From: ZYF759 sp046297455
GTDB taxonomy: Bacteria; Pseudomonadota; Alphaproteobacteria; Rhizobiales; Rhizobiaceae
Direction of reading: 5' to 3'
Assembly (NCBI GenBank): GCA_046297455.1
Contig: JBKBIT010000007.1
Location: 62,001-126,000 of the forward strand
DNA: 64,000 nucleotides
In this document: positions 1 to 12,054 of the stretch, one piece after another
Layout: each line of letters begins with the position of its first letter
Position numbering within the stretch: position 1 is the first letter of the stretch
Program-made: the position numbers and the translations under genes
The notes under the pieces: generated by a model
Told to the model about the DNA's origin: nothing
Seen by the model: only the letters and a program-made list of their open reading frames with translations
Database searches by the model: none

Positions 1-249
1 CACATTGCGCCATTCGGTGGCCGAGATCAGCCGCCTGTGGGTGTAGGTGACCGAATGTAGCGGGCCGTCGAGCTTTTCCTTCCAGAAATCGATGAATTTG
101 TAGAGCGCGGGGAATTTCGGGGCGAGGTCGTAGTGCTGCCATACGAAACTCTGAATGAGGTGGGGATGGTCGGGCATGTGGTAGAGAATCTCGGCCGTCG
201 TCAGGCCGTATCCCTTCAGCATCAGTTCCATTTCACGCGGGTCGTGCAT
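1..249 (-). CDS. usg: Usg family protein (partial, C-terminus outside window)
   Basis: The reading frame starts at an ATG read on the minus strand at 249 and is open to the window edge, giving the first 83 residues. The translation carries the Usg signature: LKGYGLTTAEILYHMPDHP, then SFVWQHYDLAP, then PLHSVTYTHRRLIS. Usg proteins are short (about 90 residues), alphaproteobacterial and of unknown function; the name comes from association with a tryptophan operon. It is divergent from acs across 278 bp in which I see no further gene. Recognition is by motif only and the stop codon is not in the window. Confidence 0.85.
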   Translation of the reverse strand, partial: MHDPREMELMLKGYGLTTAEILYHMPDHPHLIQSFVWQHYDLAPKFPALYKFIDFWKEKLDGPLHSVTYTHRRLISATEWRNV

Positions 250-527
250 GGCGGTACCTCTTTGCCGGTTGCGCTCCTCCTGAGGCGCAAATCTGCAACG
301 AGCCTGCCTTGCAGTCCATGAAAAAATCGCTAATAGTCCATTTGAATCAGCATGTTAGCAGCCATTCTCGGTGACTGCTGCCAGCCTCCTCCTACCTCAA
401 GCCGCACCCAACCATTGGTCTAATGTTGTGGGCCGGTGCGGAATGGTAATAATGCGCCGGAAAAACCCGGTGACGGATCGGCCTGCGGGCAGGACCGGAG
501 CCGAAAAGAACGGTCTGAGGAGGGTTC

Positions 528-2483
<1,956 letters not shown>

Positions 2484-2566
2484 GATTTCGAGGTGGGGGC
2501 TTGCGCATCGGCGCAAAGCACCCCACTCTCTCATATGTGTTCAACGAAACGAAAGGAGGTGATCCG

Positions 2567-2632
2567 ATGTCGAGTGGTTTCAACCGTAGCGTGGCCCCGG
2601 CGGATCGTCCTTTCGGGAAGCAGTCTTCCTGA
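2567..2632 (+). CDS. 21-residue small protein with extended Shine-Dalgarno
   Basis: ATG at 2567 opens 21 codons (MSSGFNRSVAPADRPFGKQS plus a final S) ending in TGA. The upstream sequence GAAAGGAGGTGATCC (2551-2565) is the exact complement of the terminal GGATCACCTCCTTTC of alphaproteobacterial 16S rRNA. AGGAGG lies 7 nt before the ATG, the ideal spacing. Such complete complementarity is far beyond an ordinary ribosome-binding site and argues that the ORF is translated. I do not recognise the peptide; it has no membrane segment. It could be a functional small protein or a leader whose translation matters more than its product. Confidence 0.55.
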   Translation: MSSGFNRSVAPADRPFGKQSS

Positions 2633-2710
2633 CAGGCGCGTGAAGCGCGGTTTGGCAGATCATCTGCCGCCACGGGCCGCGCCACGGACGGAAAGCACGG
2701 AGGGCCGCTC

Positions 2711-3462
<752 letters not shown>

Positions 3463-3466
<4 letters not shown>

Positions 3467-3948
3467 GATGCCTCCGAACGTGACGGCGGCAGGCCACGCG
3501 CCTCGCGCACCTTTTGCCGCATCAGGATACGGTCGCGCGAATCGACACCGATCAGTTCCGCGACCCGCCAGACCACGTTGTCTTCCAGTTCATGCGCCTC
3601 GCCGTCCGCATAGACCATCTCCCAGAGCAGACGGATCAGCTCCACTTTTGCCTCCGGTCCGAGATGGCGCAGGAGGACGGTGGTGAAGGCGTAGAGATCG
3701 ACGGCTTCCCGCTCGGCTGCCTCGCCCTCGGCCAGAATGCGGTCCAGTTCGCCGCCCTTGACCGAATAGGCCTGGGACACGACCTCCCGAAGCCGCTTGC
3801 GCTCGGCATTGTCGCGCACGCCATCGGCATCGATGACATGGAACATCAACGCCGCCGCCGCCACGCGCGTATCGTGGATGGCGGCCGGCTCGCGCTCTGA
3901 CTTGCCTTGGGGCAGGTCTTTCAGGAAGGCGATGAATCTGTCGAACAT
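3463..3948 (-). CDS. TerB-family (tellurite-resistance-like) protein
   Basis: About 161 residues from the ATG at 3948 (MFDRFIAFLKDLP), preferred over a longer frame because the family normally opens this way. The helical TerB-like core is visible: RVAAAALMFHVIDADGVRDNAERKRL followed by LLWEMVYADGEAHELEDNVVWRVAELIGV, with paired acidic positions (DADG and ADGE) that in TerB domains can bind metal. TerB-like domains in Rhizobiales are common and mostly of unproven function; a tellurite phenotype should not be assumed. It is the upstream gene of a two-gene unit with the amidotransferase. Confidence 0.8.
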
Positions 3949-4034
3949 GAAGGTAACATATGGCGAAGCGGGGCGGCCGGCCAAGGTCTTCCGCACATTA
4001 GAGACAACTTATTCTGGCACCCGCCCGCCATTGG

Positions 4035-5753
4035 TCAGAACAACCTGAAGCGGCTCGGCTCACGTTCCTTTTCCTCGTCGGGATCGACGCCCGGATCATC
4101 GGGGATCGGCGGCTGGCGCGGCTCTTCCTTGGCCTCATCCGTCGGCAGAGCATCCTCCTTGGGTGCCGTATCCGTTTCGGCGGCATCATAGGGACCGGCC
4201 TTGGCTGGCTCCTCGGCCGTATCAGCTGCCGCACCGTTCGGCACGGCCGCCTTCGTTTCGGCCTCAACAGCCGGCTCGGCCACCGGCTCGGGCTTGGCCT
4301 CCTCGGACACGATTTCCGCCGGCGCCGCATCCTTTGCCGGCGCAGACTCGGGCTCCGCCTCGACCACCACCGGCGGCTCCGTCGGCTCCGGCGGCATCGG
4401 CGCAGTGGCGGGCAGGGCCGCCACGCGAGGCAGGTCGGCATCGCCGGCATCGACGATGCGGCCGAGCCGTTCCACCGGCGCCTTCCATTCGAACGCGTCG
4501 AGGCGGCCTGTCACCGGCGAGGCGGGCGCCCATTTTTCCGAAACGAAGCCATCGGCCACCCAGGCCGGATCGCGCGGCGCGCGCACCGCACGCCCCAGCC
4601 ATTCCCGCACCCGGCCCTGCTGCCCGGTCTCGGCTTCCTCGATATCGGCCAGCAGCAGATAGGTGCCCTCGCGCGGCTCCTGCCTCAGCGCGGCCTCGAT
4701 TGCCTTGCGGGCCTCGGCATACTCGCCGGCCTCGAAGGCTGCCCGGGCCACCACCAGCGAACTTTCGATATGGTTGGCCTTGAGCCCGGCGAGTTTCTTT
4801 GCCCGCGCCAGCCGGTCATGGGTCGAATCGCCCGGCCGCGCGTGGACATGAGCCTCCGCGATCTCGGGATGCGGCTCCTTCTTCCAGGCTGCTTCCAGTA
4901 TCTTCGTGCCCCGCTTGAGATCGCTCAGCCTGAACAGCGCCTTGGCGGCCGTCACGGCCGCCGGCACGAGATCGGGCGACAGGCGGTTTGCTTCCAGGGC
5001 CGCATTCTTGGCCGCCGTCGGATCGGCATCCAGCGTCTCCATGGCCTTGGCCGTCAGAAGCACCGCCTTGCGGCGAGCCAACTGCTCGCGTTCGATCTGC
5101 CGGGTTGCCTTCTGGGCTTCGACCAGCTGGATCGCGGCGTCCCATTCGCCCGCCTCGCACATGCGCTCAAGCGTGGCGTCGGCGGCCCAGGCCAGTTGCG
5201 GTGCCGCGGAGACGGCTTCGTTTGCATAATGGCGCGCGGCCTCGTTCTCGCCGAGACGCCGCGCCTCCAGATAGAGCCCGCGCAGGCCGAGCAGCCTCAG
5301 TTCGGGGTCCTTCAGCATCGCCTCGAACTTCATCCGCGCCGCCTCGTGATTGCCTTCCAGCAGCGAGGCCTGGGCATCGAGCAGATGGATCAGCGGCTCC
5401 TGGTCGGAGCTGAGCAGCTTCAGCGCGTCCTTCTTCTTGCGCCGCGCCAGCTCCGAATCGCCGGCGCCTGCCGCGATCATGCCCGTGGACAGCGCCTGGT
5501 AGCCCCGGTCGCGACGCCGGGCGCGGAAATAGCGCGCCACCGCGTGGGGGCTGTTCCAGATGCCGCGAATGACCCACCAGGACAGCATGATGGCGGCGAC
5601 GACGGCCACGATCAGGATAGCCGCCACCAACAGCGACACCCGGTACTGATAGCCGCCGAAGACGACCGTCAGTTCGCCCGGCCGCTCCGCCAGCCAGGAA
5701 AACCCGACGGCAAGGGCGAAGACGACGATCAGGAAGAACAGCAGACGCAGCAT
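4035..5753 (-). CDS. hemY: HemY-like membrane protein with TPR-type repeats
   Basis: 572 residues. Two N-terminal membrane helices (about residues 3-20 and 41-62) with the HemY_N signature ERPGELTVVFGGYQYRVS between them. They are followed by an alpha-helical repeat region (LLDAQASLLEGNHEAARMKFEAML and similar) and a long proline/acid-rich tail ending EEKEREPSRFRLF. This is the proteobacterial HemY of hemCD loci, not protoporphyrinogen oxidase. Its exact role is unsettled; it is probably a scaffold in the inner membrane. It lies 16 nt downstream of the mitofilin-like gene and is the last gene of the hemC-hemD-mitofilin-hemY run. Confidence 0.85.
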   Translation of the reverse strand: MLRLLFFLIVVFALAVGFSWLAERPGELTVVFGGYQYRVSLLVAAILIVAVVAAIMLSWWVIRGIWNSPHAVARYFRARRRDRGYQALSTGMIAAGAGDSELARRKKKDALKLLSSDQEPLIHLLDAQASLLEGNHEAARMKFEAMLKDPELRLLGLRGLYLEARRLGENEAARHYANEAVSAAPQLAWAADATLERMCEAGEWDAAIQLVEAQKATRQIEREQLARRKAVLLTAKAMETLDADPTAAKNAALEANRLSPDLVPAAVTAAKALFRLSDLKRGTKILEAAWKKEPHPEIAEAHVHARPGDSTHDRLARAKKLAGLKANHIESSLVVARAAFEAGEYAEARKAIEAALRQEPREGTYLLLADIEEAETGQQGRVREWLGRAVRAPRDPAWVADGFVSEKWAPASPVTGRLDAFEWKAPVERLGRIVDAGDADLPRVAALPATAPMPPEPTEPPVVVEAEPESAPAKDAAPAEIVSEEAKPEPVAEPAVEAETKAAVPNGAAADTAEEPAKAGPYDAAETDTAPKEDALPTDEAKEEPRQPPIPDDPGVDPDEEKEREPSRFRLF

Positions 5754-5769
5754 GAAAAGACGCTTTCTC

Positions 5770-7410
5770 CTAGGAAGCCCTGAGCGCCTGGCTCAGCGCC
5801 TGGTCGACCAGTGTATCGACTTGATGGCGAGCACGCACCCTGTCCATGAAATCGGCGCCCGCGGTCTGCGCGGCAGAAGGCAGCGCGTCATATTCGTCGA
5901 GCGCCCGCCCGTGGTCGCCGGCACGCACCGCAGCTTCCAGCCGGGCGATGACCGCATCCACGCCATCCCCCTCGACAACGCCGACCGGCCTCACCGTGAC
6001 GAGGTCGCGCGCGCTCTGCCACAGCCCGTCAAGCACCCCGTCCGCTTCGCGCCGCTCGCGGCCTGCGATCAGCATGCGGTCCACCGCGTCGGGCAGGTCC
6101 GCAATCAGCTCGGCATTGGTGTCGACGCCGTTTGCGGCATGGGCACCGAGTTCCGCGACGCCTTCGGCCTCAGGGGCCAGCGCGGCATAGATCTCCAGCT
6201 CGGCCTCGAAGCTGCCGCCGCGCTCGATGGCGGCCCGCAGCGAGGAAGCCGCCAGCACCAGGGCCGCGCGCGGCTCGTCGGCGCGCTCGCCGAGTTCGGA
6301 GACCACGCCAGCCAGCTGCTCCTCGATCGCAGCAAGCCGTGCAGCAAGATCGTCGGCCTCGCCGCCGGCAGCCTCCAATGCCTCGAGCCGCGCGGACATG
6401 TCGGCAAGCTGCTCTTCGGCCGCTCCGGTTGCCGTTTCGGGTGCGGCGCCTTCCAGCGCATCGAGCCGTTGAGAAAGGTCGGCCAGCCGGCCGTCCACTT
6501 CCTGAACCGCTCCCTCCGGCGAACTGCCGTCGCCCAAAGCTGCGATTGCAGCCTCCAGCTCGTCAAGTTGGGCCTGCAGCGGGCCGAGTTCGACCGCCTC
6601 GCCATCGGGTGCAATTGCCGCCTGTTCCAGCGCCTCGATGCGCTGACTAAGCGCAACCACGCTGGCCTCGACGGCCTCCGTGATGCGGGCATCCAGGTCG
6701 CCGGCCTCCGGACTTGTGGCCGTTGCCGCCAGCGATTGCCGGAGCTCCTGAACCTCGAGCCGCAACTCGGCCACCTCGGCGCTGTCGCGCGGGGAGGCGC
6801 CGCCAGGCCAGACGCCGGCCCATTGCAGCCCGGCAACCAGCGCCAGCGCAATCAGACCGCCCGCGACACCGGCAAGCAGAGCATTCGACCCACGACCGGC
6901 AGGCGCCACCGTTGCGGCAGGACGCGGCCCTGGCGGCGGCGTCGATCCGCCACCCGGACCGCCCGCGCCACCGGGTGGGGTCGAGCGTGGCGGGACAGAG
7001 CTCGCTGCGGAACCGGCCTTTGGCGGCACCTCCACCTTGGCAGGCTTTTCCGGCTCCTTGTCCGAACTTTTGGCCGCGCCGCCCTGGGCGGGCTTCGCCG
7101 GCTCCGGTTTTTGTTCGGGCTTCGGTGCCTCGGCCTTGGCCGCAGTTGGGCCGGGTGCGGTCTCGTCGGGCTTGGCTGCAGATGCAGCGGACGAACCGGC
7201 CGATGCCGTTGACGGCTTTTGTGTCTCTGGCGTGCCGGGAGCAGGCTTGGGCGCTGCTGTCGGCTGCGCCGCGGCGCCGGATGAACTCGCTGCCGCGGTG
7301 GCTGCAGCGGCGCTCGTGTCAGCCTTGCGCTGCACGTCCTTGGGATCGAGATCGATCGTCACCGGCTCCTTGCGCGGCTTGGAGTGCTTCGTGCCGGGAG
7401 GCTTGGCCAT
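5770..7410 (-). CDS. Alphaproteobacterial mitofilin-like protein (COG4223)
   Basis: 546 residues from the ATG at 7410, which has GGAG 7 nt upstream; a longer frame to 7443 lacks this. The N-terminus (about 170 residues) is rich in Ala, Pro, Lys and Glu and of low complexity. One membrane helix follows (LLAGVAGGLIALALVAGLQWAG). The large periplasmic region has repeated coiled-coil heptads (SQRLDALEGA, MSARLEALEAA, VALSQRIEALEQ) and a conserved C-terminal domain ending RHQVDTLVDQALSQALRAS. Such proteins are the bacterial relatives of mitochondrial Mic60 and sit beside hem genes in Rhizobiales. In this family the C-terminal part is linked to membrane shaping and outer-membrane contact. Confidence 0.85.
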   Translation of the reverse strand: MAKPPGTKHSKPRKEPVTIDLDPKDVQRKADTSAAAATAAASSSGAAAQPTAAPKPAPGTPETQKPSTASAGSSAASAAKPDETAPGPTAAKAEAPKPEQKPEPAKPAQGGAAKSSDKEPEKPAKVEVPPKAGSAASSVPPRSTPPGGAGGPGGGSTPPPGPRPAATVAPAGRGSNALLAGVAGGLIALALVAGLQWAGVWPGGASPRDSAEVAELRLEVQELRQSLAATATSPEAGDLDARITEAVEASVVALSQRIEALEQAAIAPDGEAVELGPLQAQLDELEAAIAALGDGSSPEGAVQEVDGRLADLSQRLDALEGAAPETATGAAEEQLADMSARLEALEAAGGEADDLAARLAAIEEQLAGVVSELGERADEPRAALVLAASSLRAAIERGGSFEAELEIYAALAPEAEGVAELGAHAANGVDTNAELIADLPDAVDRMLIAGRERREADGVLDGLWQSARDLVTVRPVGVVEGDGVDAVIARLEAAVRAGDHGRALDEYDALPSAAQTAGADFMDRVRARHQVDTLVDQALSQALRAS

Positions 7411-7482
7411 GTCGGGACTCCGATGAATTTCGCTTCTGACCATGCTCTAGCACATGGCGGCGGTCTGAAAAGGGCGAAGCTC

Positions 7483-8196
7483 TCAGACCTTTGCCTTAAC
7501 CGTTTCGATCAAGGCCGGTTCCGAAGGCGTCGAAGCAACTGCCACGGGCCGGTCCCGCAAGGGCTCCAGCGCCTTGGCCGAAATGCCGATGACGACGGTG
7601 CCTTCGAAGATCGACCGCAGTTCCGGCCGCGACATGATGTCCGCCAGAAGCTCGCCGCCGCGCCTGGAATGGACGAGTGCTGCCGAAAGCGGCGCCGCTC
7701 CTGCCCGCCGCGCGATCTCGTCACTGGATGGATCGCAGGCCACGGCGTCGTAGATCTCGATCGCGGTGACGTCGATCCCGGCGCGCGCCAGTTCGTCGTC
7801 AAACCCCTTCGTCCGCACCCGCCCGCAAGGATAGAGCACCCGCGCGCCCCGGGGCAGCGCCGCGATGAGCCCGGCAGCCAGCCCCTGCGCGTCGCCGGCA
7901 TCGGCGGCAACGACATTCAACCCTGCCCTGCGCGCAGCTTCGGCGGTTGCCTCGCCCACGGCATGACAGGGCAGATGGGCAATGCCGGCAAGAAAGCCCG
8001 GCGAGGCAAGCCGAACCGCATTCACGCTGGTGAGTGCCACGGCATCATGGCCACCGGCACCGTTGGGGAAGCTGGCCGCCAATGCCTCGATCCGCGTCAG
8101 CGGCAGGAGAACCGGCTCCAGTCCCGCCGCCCTCAGTCGTTTCGCGGTCGCCGAGGCGCCCGGTTCGGGGCGCGTGACGAGGACGCGCGCCGCCAT
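7483..8196 (-). CDS. hemD: Uroporphyrinogen-III synthase
   Basis: Closes and isomerises hydroxymethylbilane to uroporphyrinogen III, the branch point to haem, sirohaem and cobalamin. The 237-residue frame starts MAARVLVTRPEPGASATAKR at 8196, directly after the hemC stop (8198-8200), so translation is probably coupled. VLVTRPEPGA at the N-terminus, VYPCGRVRTKGFDDEL in the middle and the C-terminal PVAVASTPSEPALIETV fit HemD, a family with low overall conservation. A longer frame reaching 8292 lies inside hemC and was rejected. Confidence 0.9.
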   Translation of the reverse strand: MAARVLVTRPEPGASATAKRLRAAGLEPVLLPLTRIEALAASFPNGAGGHDAVALTSVNAVRLASPGFLAGIAHLPCHAVGEATAEAARRAGLNVVAADAGDAQGLAAGLIAALPRGARVLYPCGRVRTKGFDDELARAGIDVTAIEIYDAVACDPSSDEIARRAGAAPLSAALVHSRRGGELLADIMSRPELRSIFEGTVVIGISAKALEPLRDRPVAVASTPSEPALIETVKAKV

Positions 8197-8197
8197 T

Positions 8198-9127
8198 TCA
8201 GCTCCAGCTGTCGAAGAATCGGGTTCCTGCCGCCGCGCGCACGGTGTCGCCAGCCTTTCGGCCGATATCAGCGGCATCCGCCTGCTTGCCATCCGCCTCG
8301 ATCGCGTGCGCCTCCACGCCGTCCGGCGTCAGGATCATGCCATGGAAGCGGATCGTGCCGTCCTCGATCCGGGCATGACCGGCGATCGGCGTGCGGCACG
8401 ACCCGTCCAGCGCGCCCAGAAAGGCCCGTTCGCAGGAAAGTGCTGCCTCGGTATCCTGGTGGCCGATCGGCTCCAGCATGTCGCGCACCCTGCGGTCGCC
8501 GGTTCGGCTTTCGATGCAGATCGCGCCCTGGCCCGGTGCAGGCGGAAAACTGTCGACCGGCAGGAGCTGGGTGATGATCTCGGCCAGCCCCAGCCGCCTC
8601 AAGCCCGCATTCGCCAGCAGCGTGGCGCCGACCTGGCCTTCGTCCAGCTTGCGCAGCCGCGTCTGCACATTGCCGCGGAACATGACCACCTCGACATCCG
8701 GACGCATCCGCCGGATCAGCGCCTGGCGCCTGAGCGAGGACGATCCCACCACAGCGCCCTCGGGCAGATCCTCCAGCCGGCCGGCCGCCCGGCCGATGAC
8801 GGCGTCGCGCACGTCCTCGCGCTCCAGGAAACAGGAAAGTTCGAGCCCGTCGGGCAGCACCGTCGGCATGTCCTTTGAGGAATGCACCGCGATGTCGATG
8901 CGTCCGTCCAGCAGCGCCTCCTCGATCTCCTTGGTGAAGAGCCCCTTGCCGCCAACCTCGGAGAGCGGCCGGTCCTGGATGCGGTCGCCGCTGGTCGAGA
9001 TCACCACGATCTCGAAATCTTCCTCGGCCAGACCGTGTGCCGCCATCAGCCGCGCGCGTGTCTCGCGGGCCTGGGCAAGTGCCAGTTCGCTGCCGCGTGT
9101 GCCGATCCTCAAGACGTGTGTTTGCAT
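8198..9127 (-). CDS. hemC: Hydroxymethylbilane synthase (porphobilinogen deaminase)
   Basis: Polymerises four porphobilinogen molecules to hydroxymethylbilane. At 309 residues it matches the family length. The catalytic VHSSKDMPT holds D86, substrate-binding segments TSGDRIQDRPLSEVGGKGLF and GSSSLRRQA are intact, and the dipyrromethane-cofactor cysteine is C244 in DGSCRTPIAGHA. It begins the minus-strand hemC-hemD-mitofilin-hemY run and is divergent from tsaD across about 110 bp, which must hold both promoters. Confidence 0.96.
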   Translation of the reverse strand: MQTHVLRIGTRGSELALAQARETRARLMAAHGLAEEDFEIVVISTSGDRIQDRPLSEVGGKGLFTKEIEEALLDGRIDIAVHSSKDMPTVLPDGLELSCFLEREDVRDAVIGRAAGRLEDLPEGAVVGSSSLRRQALIRRMRPDVEVVMFRGNVQTRLRKLDEGQVGATLLANAGLRRLGLAEIITQLLPVDSFPPAPGQGAICIESRTGDRRVRDMLEPIGHQDTEAALSCERAFLGALDGSCRTPIAGHARIEDGTIRFHGMILTPDGVEAHAIEADGKQADAADIGRKAGDTVRAAAGTRFFDSWS

Positions 9128-9237
9128 GAAGCAGGGTCCGTGATAGGTCCGGCTCGGATTTTTCGGCCGGTGAACCTACCTATAGGCGTTCCGCGCATGC
9201 GGCAACATCGGCAACCCTGGTGAATCGGCGGCAAGGC

Positions 9238-10326
9238 ATGGTGCGGGTGCTGGGCATCGAGACGAGTTGCGACGAGACGGCCGCTGCCGTTGTGGCACGC
9301 ATGCCCGGCCATGCGGCCGAAATCCTCTCCAACGTGGTGGCAAGCCAGATTGCAGATCACGCCGAGTTCGGCGGGGTTGTGCCGGAGATCGCAGCCCGAG
9401 CCCATGTCGAGCTTCTCGATGGTGTGATTGCGCGCGCGCTGGCCGAGGCGGGTTCGAACCTTGAAGAGATCGACGCGATTGCGGTCACCGCAGGTCCGGG
9501 GCTGATTGGCGGTCTGATCGTGGGCACCATGACCGCGAAATCGATCGCGGCCGCCACCGGCAAGCCGTTCCTGCCCGTCAACCATCTGGAGGGTCACGCG
9601 CTCACCGCGCGGCTCACCGACGATCTTCCCTTTCCCTACCTGCTGCTGCTGGTATCGGGCGGCCACACCCAGATCCTGCTGGTCGAAGGCGTCGGAAACT
9701 ACCGGCGCTGGGCCTCCACCATCGACGATGCGCTGGGCGAGGCCTTCGACAAGACGGCAAAGCTCCTCGGGCTGCCCTATCCCGGCGGCCCGAATGTCGA
9801 ACGTGCCGCGGCTGAAGGAAATCCCGACCGTTTCGATTTCCCGCGGCCCATGTATGGCAGCGAAAGGCTCGATTTTTCCTTTTCGGGTCTCAAGACCGCC
9901 GTCAGGCAGGCCGCCACCCAACTGGCGCCGCTTCTGGACCGGGACGTCGCCGATATCTGCGCCTCCTTCCAGCGCGCCGTCACCGAAACGCTCAGGGAGC
10001 GTGTCGGCCGCGCCCTGGACAGGTTCCTGTCCACCCATTCGGATATCGAAGCACCGGCCCTCGTGGTTGCCGGCGGCGTTGCCGCCAACAAGGCCATCCG
10101 GACCGAACTCGATGCTCTGTGCGCCGGACGCGGTTTCCGCATGGTCGCACCGCCGCTGCATCTGTGCGGCGACAACGCCGCCATGATCGCCTGGGCGGGG
10201 CTGGAACGGATCGAAGCCAGGATGCTGCCCGAAGACGCGCTGGCCTTCGCCCCGCGCCCGCGCTGGCCGCTGGACGAAACCGCCGCCGCTCTCGTCGGCT
10301 CGGGCAAGCGGGGAGCAAAGGCATGA
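9238..10326 (+). CDS. tsaD: tRNA N6-threonylcarbamoyladenosine transferase subunit TsaD
   Basis: Transfers the threonylcarbamoyl group to A37 of ANN-decoding tRNAs, acting with TsaB and TsaE. The ATG at 9238 gives MVRVLGIETSCDET, the normal N-terminus; an upstream GTG at 9220 would add six residues. Metal ligands H116 and H120 lie in NHLEGHALTA, with GGHTQ and the C-terminal LCGDNAAMIAWAG also intact (362 residues, family-typical). Its stop overlaps the gpsA start by 4 nt. Confidence 0.95.
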   Translation: MVRVLGIETSCDETAAAVVARMPGHAAEILSNVVASQIADHAEFGGVVPEIAARAHVELLDGVIARALAEAGSNLEEIDAIAVTAGPGLIGGLIVGTMTAKSIAAATGKPFLPVNHLEGHALTARLTDDLPFPYLLLLVSGGHTQILLVEGVGNYRRWASTIDDALGEAFDKTAKLLGLPYPGGPNVERAAAEGNPDRFDFPRPMYGSERLDFSFSGLKTAVRQAATQLAPLLDRDVADICASFQRAVTETLRERVGRALDRFLSTHSDIEAPALVVAGGVAANKAIRTELDALCAGRGFRMVAPPLHLCGDNAAMIAWAGLERIEARMLPEDALAFAPRPRWPLDETAAALVGSGKRGAKA

Positions 10327-11306
10327 CAGGCAGTGTCACGGTGCTGGGCGGAGGTGCCTGGGGCACGGCGCTGGCGCTCACCGCTTTGCGCGGCGGGCAC
10401 GAGACGCGGATCTGGGCGCGCGACCGCAAAACCGTCCGCGCCATCCAGGAACACAATGAAAACCCGCGCTACCTGCCAGGCATCCGCTTCGATCCGGGGT
10501 TGGAAGCCACCTCGGATATGGCGCGCGCGCTCGATGGCGCCGACTGCGTTCTGGTCGCCACGCCGGCACAGAGCCTGCGCGCCGTGCTGGAATCCGTGCG
10601 GGACGATCTGTCGCCGTCGGCCACGCTGGTGCTGTGCGCCAAGGGCATCGAGCGCGCCACCGGACGGCTGATGTCGGACATCGCGGGAGAGTTGCTGCCC
10701 GGCGTCACGGTTGCGGCGCTCTCCGGCCCCAGCTTCGCCACCGACGTGGCGCGGGGACTGCCCACCGCCGTAACGGTCGCTGCGCGCGACGAGGATCGCG
10801 CCGCCGCTTTGGCCGAATTCCTGTCGGCACCGCATTTCCGCTGCTACTCCTCCGATGATCTCGTCGGCGTCGAGGTCGGCGGGGCACTGAAGAATGTCAT
10901 GGCCATCGCCGCCGGGGCCGCGGCCGGGGCGGGGCTCGGCGCCAGCGCGCAGGCGGCCATCGTGACGCGGGGCTTCGTCGAGTTGCAGCGCATCGGCGCA
11001 GCCCTCGGCGCGGTCCCACAGACCCTGTTCGGCCTGTCCGGACTTGGCGACCTGATCCTGACCTGCTCGTCGCCGCAATCGCGCAATTTCTCCTACGGCA
11101 TGGCATTGGGTCGCGGCGAAAGCCTTGAGAACCGGGCACTGGCAGAAGGGGTCGCCACCGCCGGCATCGCGGCCGAAATCGCGCGACAGAAGGGCATCGA
11201 GGCGCCCATCACCGATGCCGTCGAGGCCATTCTCGCCGGGCGCATGTCGATCAACCAGGCGGTGACGGCGCTAATGTCACGCCCGCTCAAGAGCGAGACG
11301 GAATGA
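10323..11306 (+). CDS. gpsA: Glycerol-3-phosphate dehydrogenase [NAD(P)+]
   Basis: Reduces dihydroxyacetone phosphate to sn-glycerol 3-phosphate for phospholipid synthesis. The start at 10323 overlaps the tsaD stop as ATGA; the upstream frame extension is tsaD shadow. VTVLGGGAWGTALAL is the dinucleotide-binding loop, LVLCAKGIER and ALSGPSFATDVA follow, and the catalytic lysine sits in GGALKNVMAIAAG. 327 residues, as expected. The order tsaD-gpsA-YciI-EVE is widely kept in Rhizobiales. Confidence 0.95.
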   Translation: MTGSVTVLGGGAWGTALALTALRGGHETRIWARDRKTVRAIQEHNENPRYLPGIRFDPGLEATSDMARALDGADCVLVATPAQSLRAVLESVRDDLSPSATLVLCAKGIERATGRLMSDIAGELLPGVTVAALSGPSFATDVARGLPTAVTVAARDEDRAAALAEFLSAPHFRCYSSDDLVGVEVGGALKNVMAIAAGAAAGAGLGASAQAAIVTRGFVELQRIGAALGAVPQTLFGLSGLGDLILTCSSPQSRNFSYGMALGRGESLENRALAEGVATAGIAAEIARQKGIEAPITDAVEAILAGRMSINQAVTALMSRPLKSETE

Positions 11307-11322
11307 AGGAAAGGAAACGCCC

Positions 11323-11628
11323 GTGATCTTTGTGCTGATCTGCAAGGACAAGCCCGGCCATCTCCAGACGCGGGTCGACACCAGGCCCGAGCACATTGCC
11401 TACCTGACCCGGTTAAAGGAAGCCGGCAAGATCAGGTTCGCCGGTCCGTTTCTCGACACAGCGGGCAAGCCCTCCGGCTCGATGATCGCCGTGGAGGCGG
11501 ACAGCCGGGCAGAAGCCGAGGGCATCGCCACCGACGATCCCTATTCGAAGGCCGGGCTGTTCGAGAGCGTGACCGTCCATCAATGGAACTGGGTCATCAA
11601 CAACCCCGACGACGCGGAGACCGCCTGA
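11323..11628 (+). CDS. YciI-family protein
   Basis: 101 residues from a GTG at 11323 with AAGGAAA upstream. The ferredoxin-like YCII domain is recognisable: FVLICKDKPGHLQTRVDTRPEHIAYLTRLKEAGKIRFAGPFLD, then GSMIAVEADSRAEAEGIATDDPYSKAGLFESVTVHQWNWV. Some YciI relatives act as small hydrolases or bind ligands, but most have no proven reaction. It lies between gpsA and the EVE gene and its stop is flush against the next ATG. Confidence 0.85.
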   Translation: MIFVLICKDKPGHLQTRVDTRPEHIAYLTRLKEAGKIRFAGPFLDTAGKPSGSMIAVEADSRAEAEGIATDDPYSKAGLFESVTVHQWNWVINNPDDAETA

Positions 11629-12054
11629 ATGCGCTACTGGCTGTTCAAATCCGAACCCTTCAAATGGTCCTGGGACATGCAGAAGGCCCGGGGAGACAAG
11701 GGCGAGCAATGGGATGGCGTGCGCAATTACCAGGCCCGCAACAATATGCGCGAGATGAAGCTCGGCGATCTCGGCTTCTTCTACCATTCCAACGAAGGTC
11801 TGGAGGTTGTCGGCATTGTCGAGGTCTGCGCGCTGGCGCATCCCGATTCGACCACCGACGATCCGCGCTGGGAATGCGTCGACATCCGCGCGGTCAAGGA
11901 CATGCCCAAGCCGGTTTCCCTGGTAGACATCAAGGCCAATCCCGAACTTGCCGAGATGGTGCTGGTCAACAATTCGCGCCTCTCCGTCCAGCCGGTCAGT
12001 ACAGCCGAATGGCAGGAAATCTGCCGCATGGGCGGCGTCGACAAGGCGCCGTGA
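11629..12054 (+). CDS. EVE-domain protein (PUA-like, Thy28 family)
   Basis: 141 residues forming a single EVE domain: MRYWLFKSEPFKWSWD, WDGVRNYQARNNMREMKLGDLGFFYHSN and the SVQPVSTAEWQEI end. EVE domains are PUA-like folds that bind modified bases; related YTH and ASCH domains read methylated RNA or DNA. Immediate neighbours are housekeeping genes, and this gene is stably placed between yciI-like and methyltransferase genes, so a housekeeping role is more likely than restriction or defence. It shares 3 nt with the next start (GTGA). Confidence 0.88.
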   Translation: MRYWLFKSEPFKWSWDMQKARGDKGEQWDGVRNYQARNNMREMKLGDLGFFYHSNEGLEVVGIVEVCALAHPDSTTDDPRWECVDIRAVKDMPKPVSLVDIKANPELAEMVLVNNSRLSVQPVSTAEWQEICRMGGVDKAP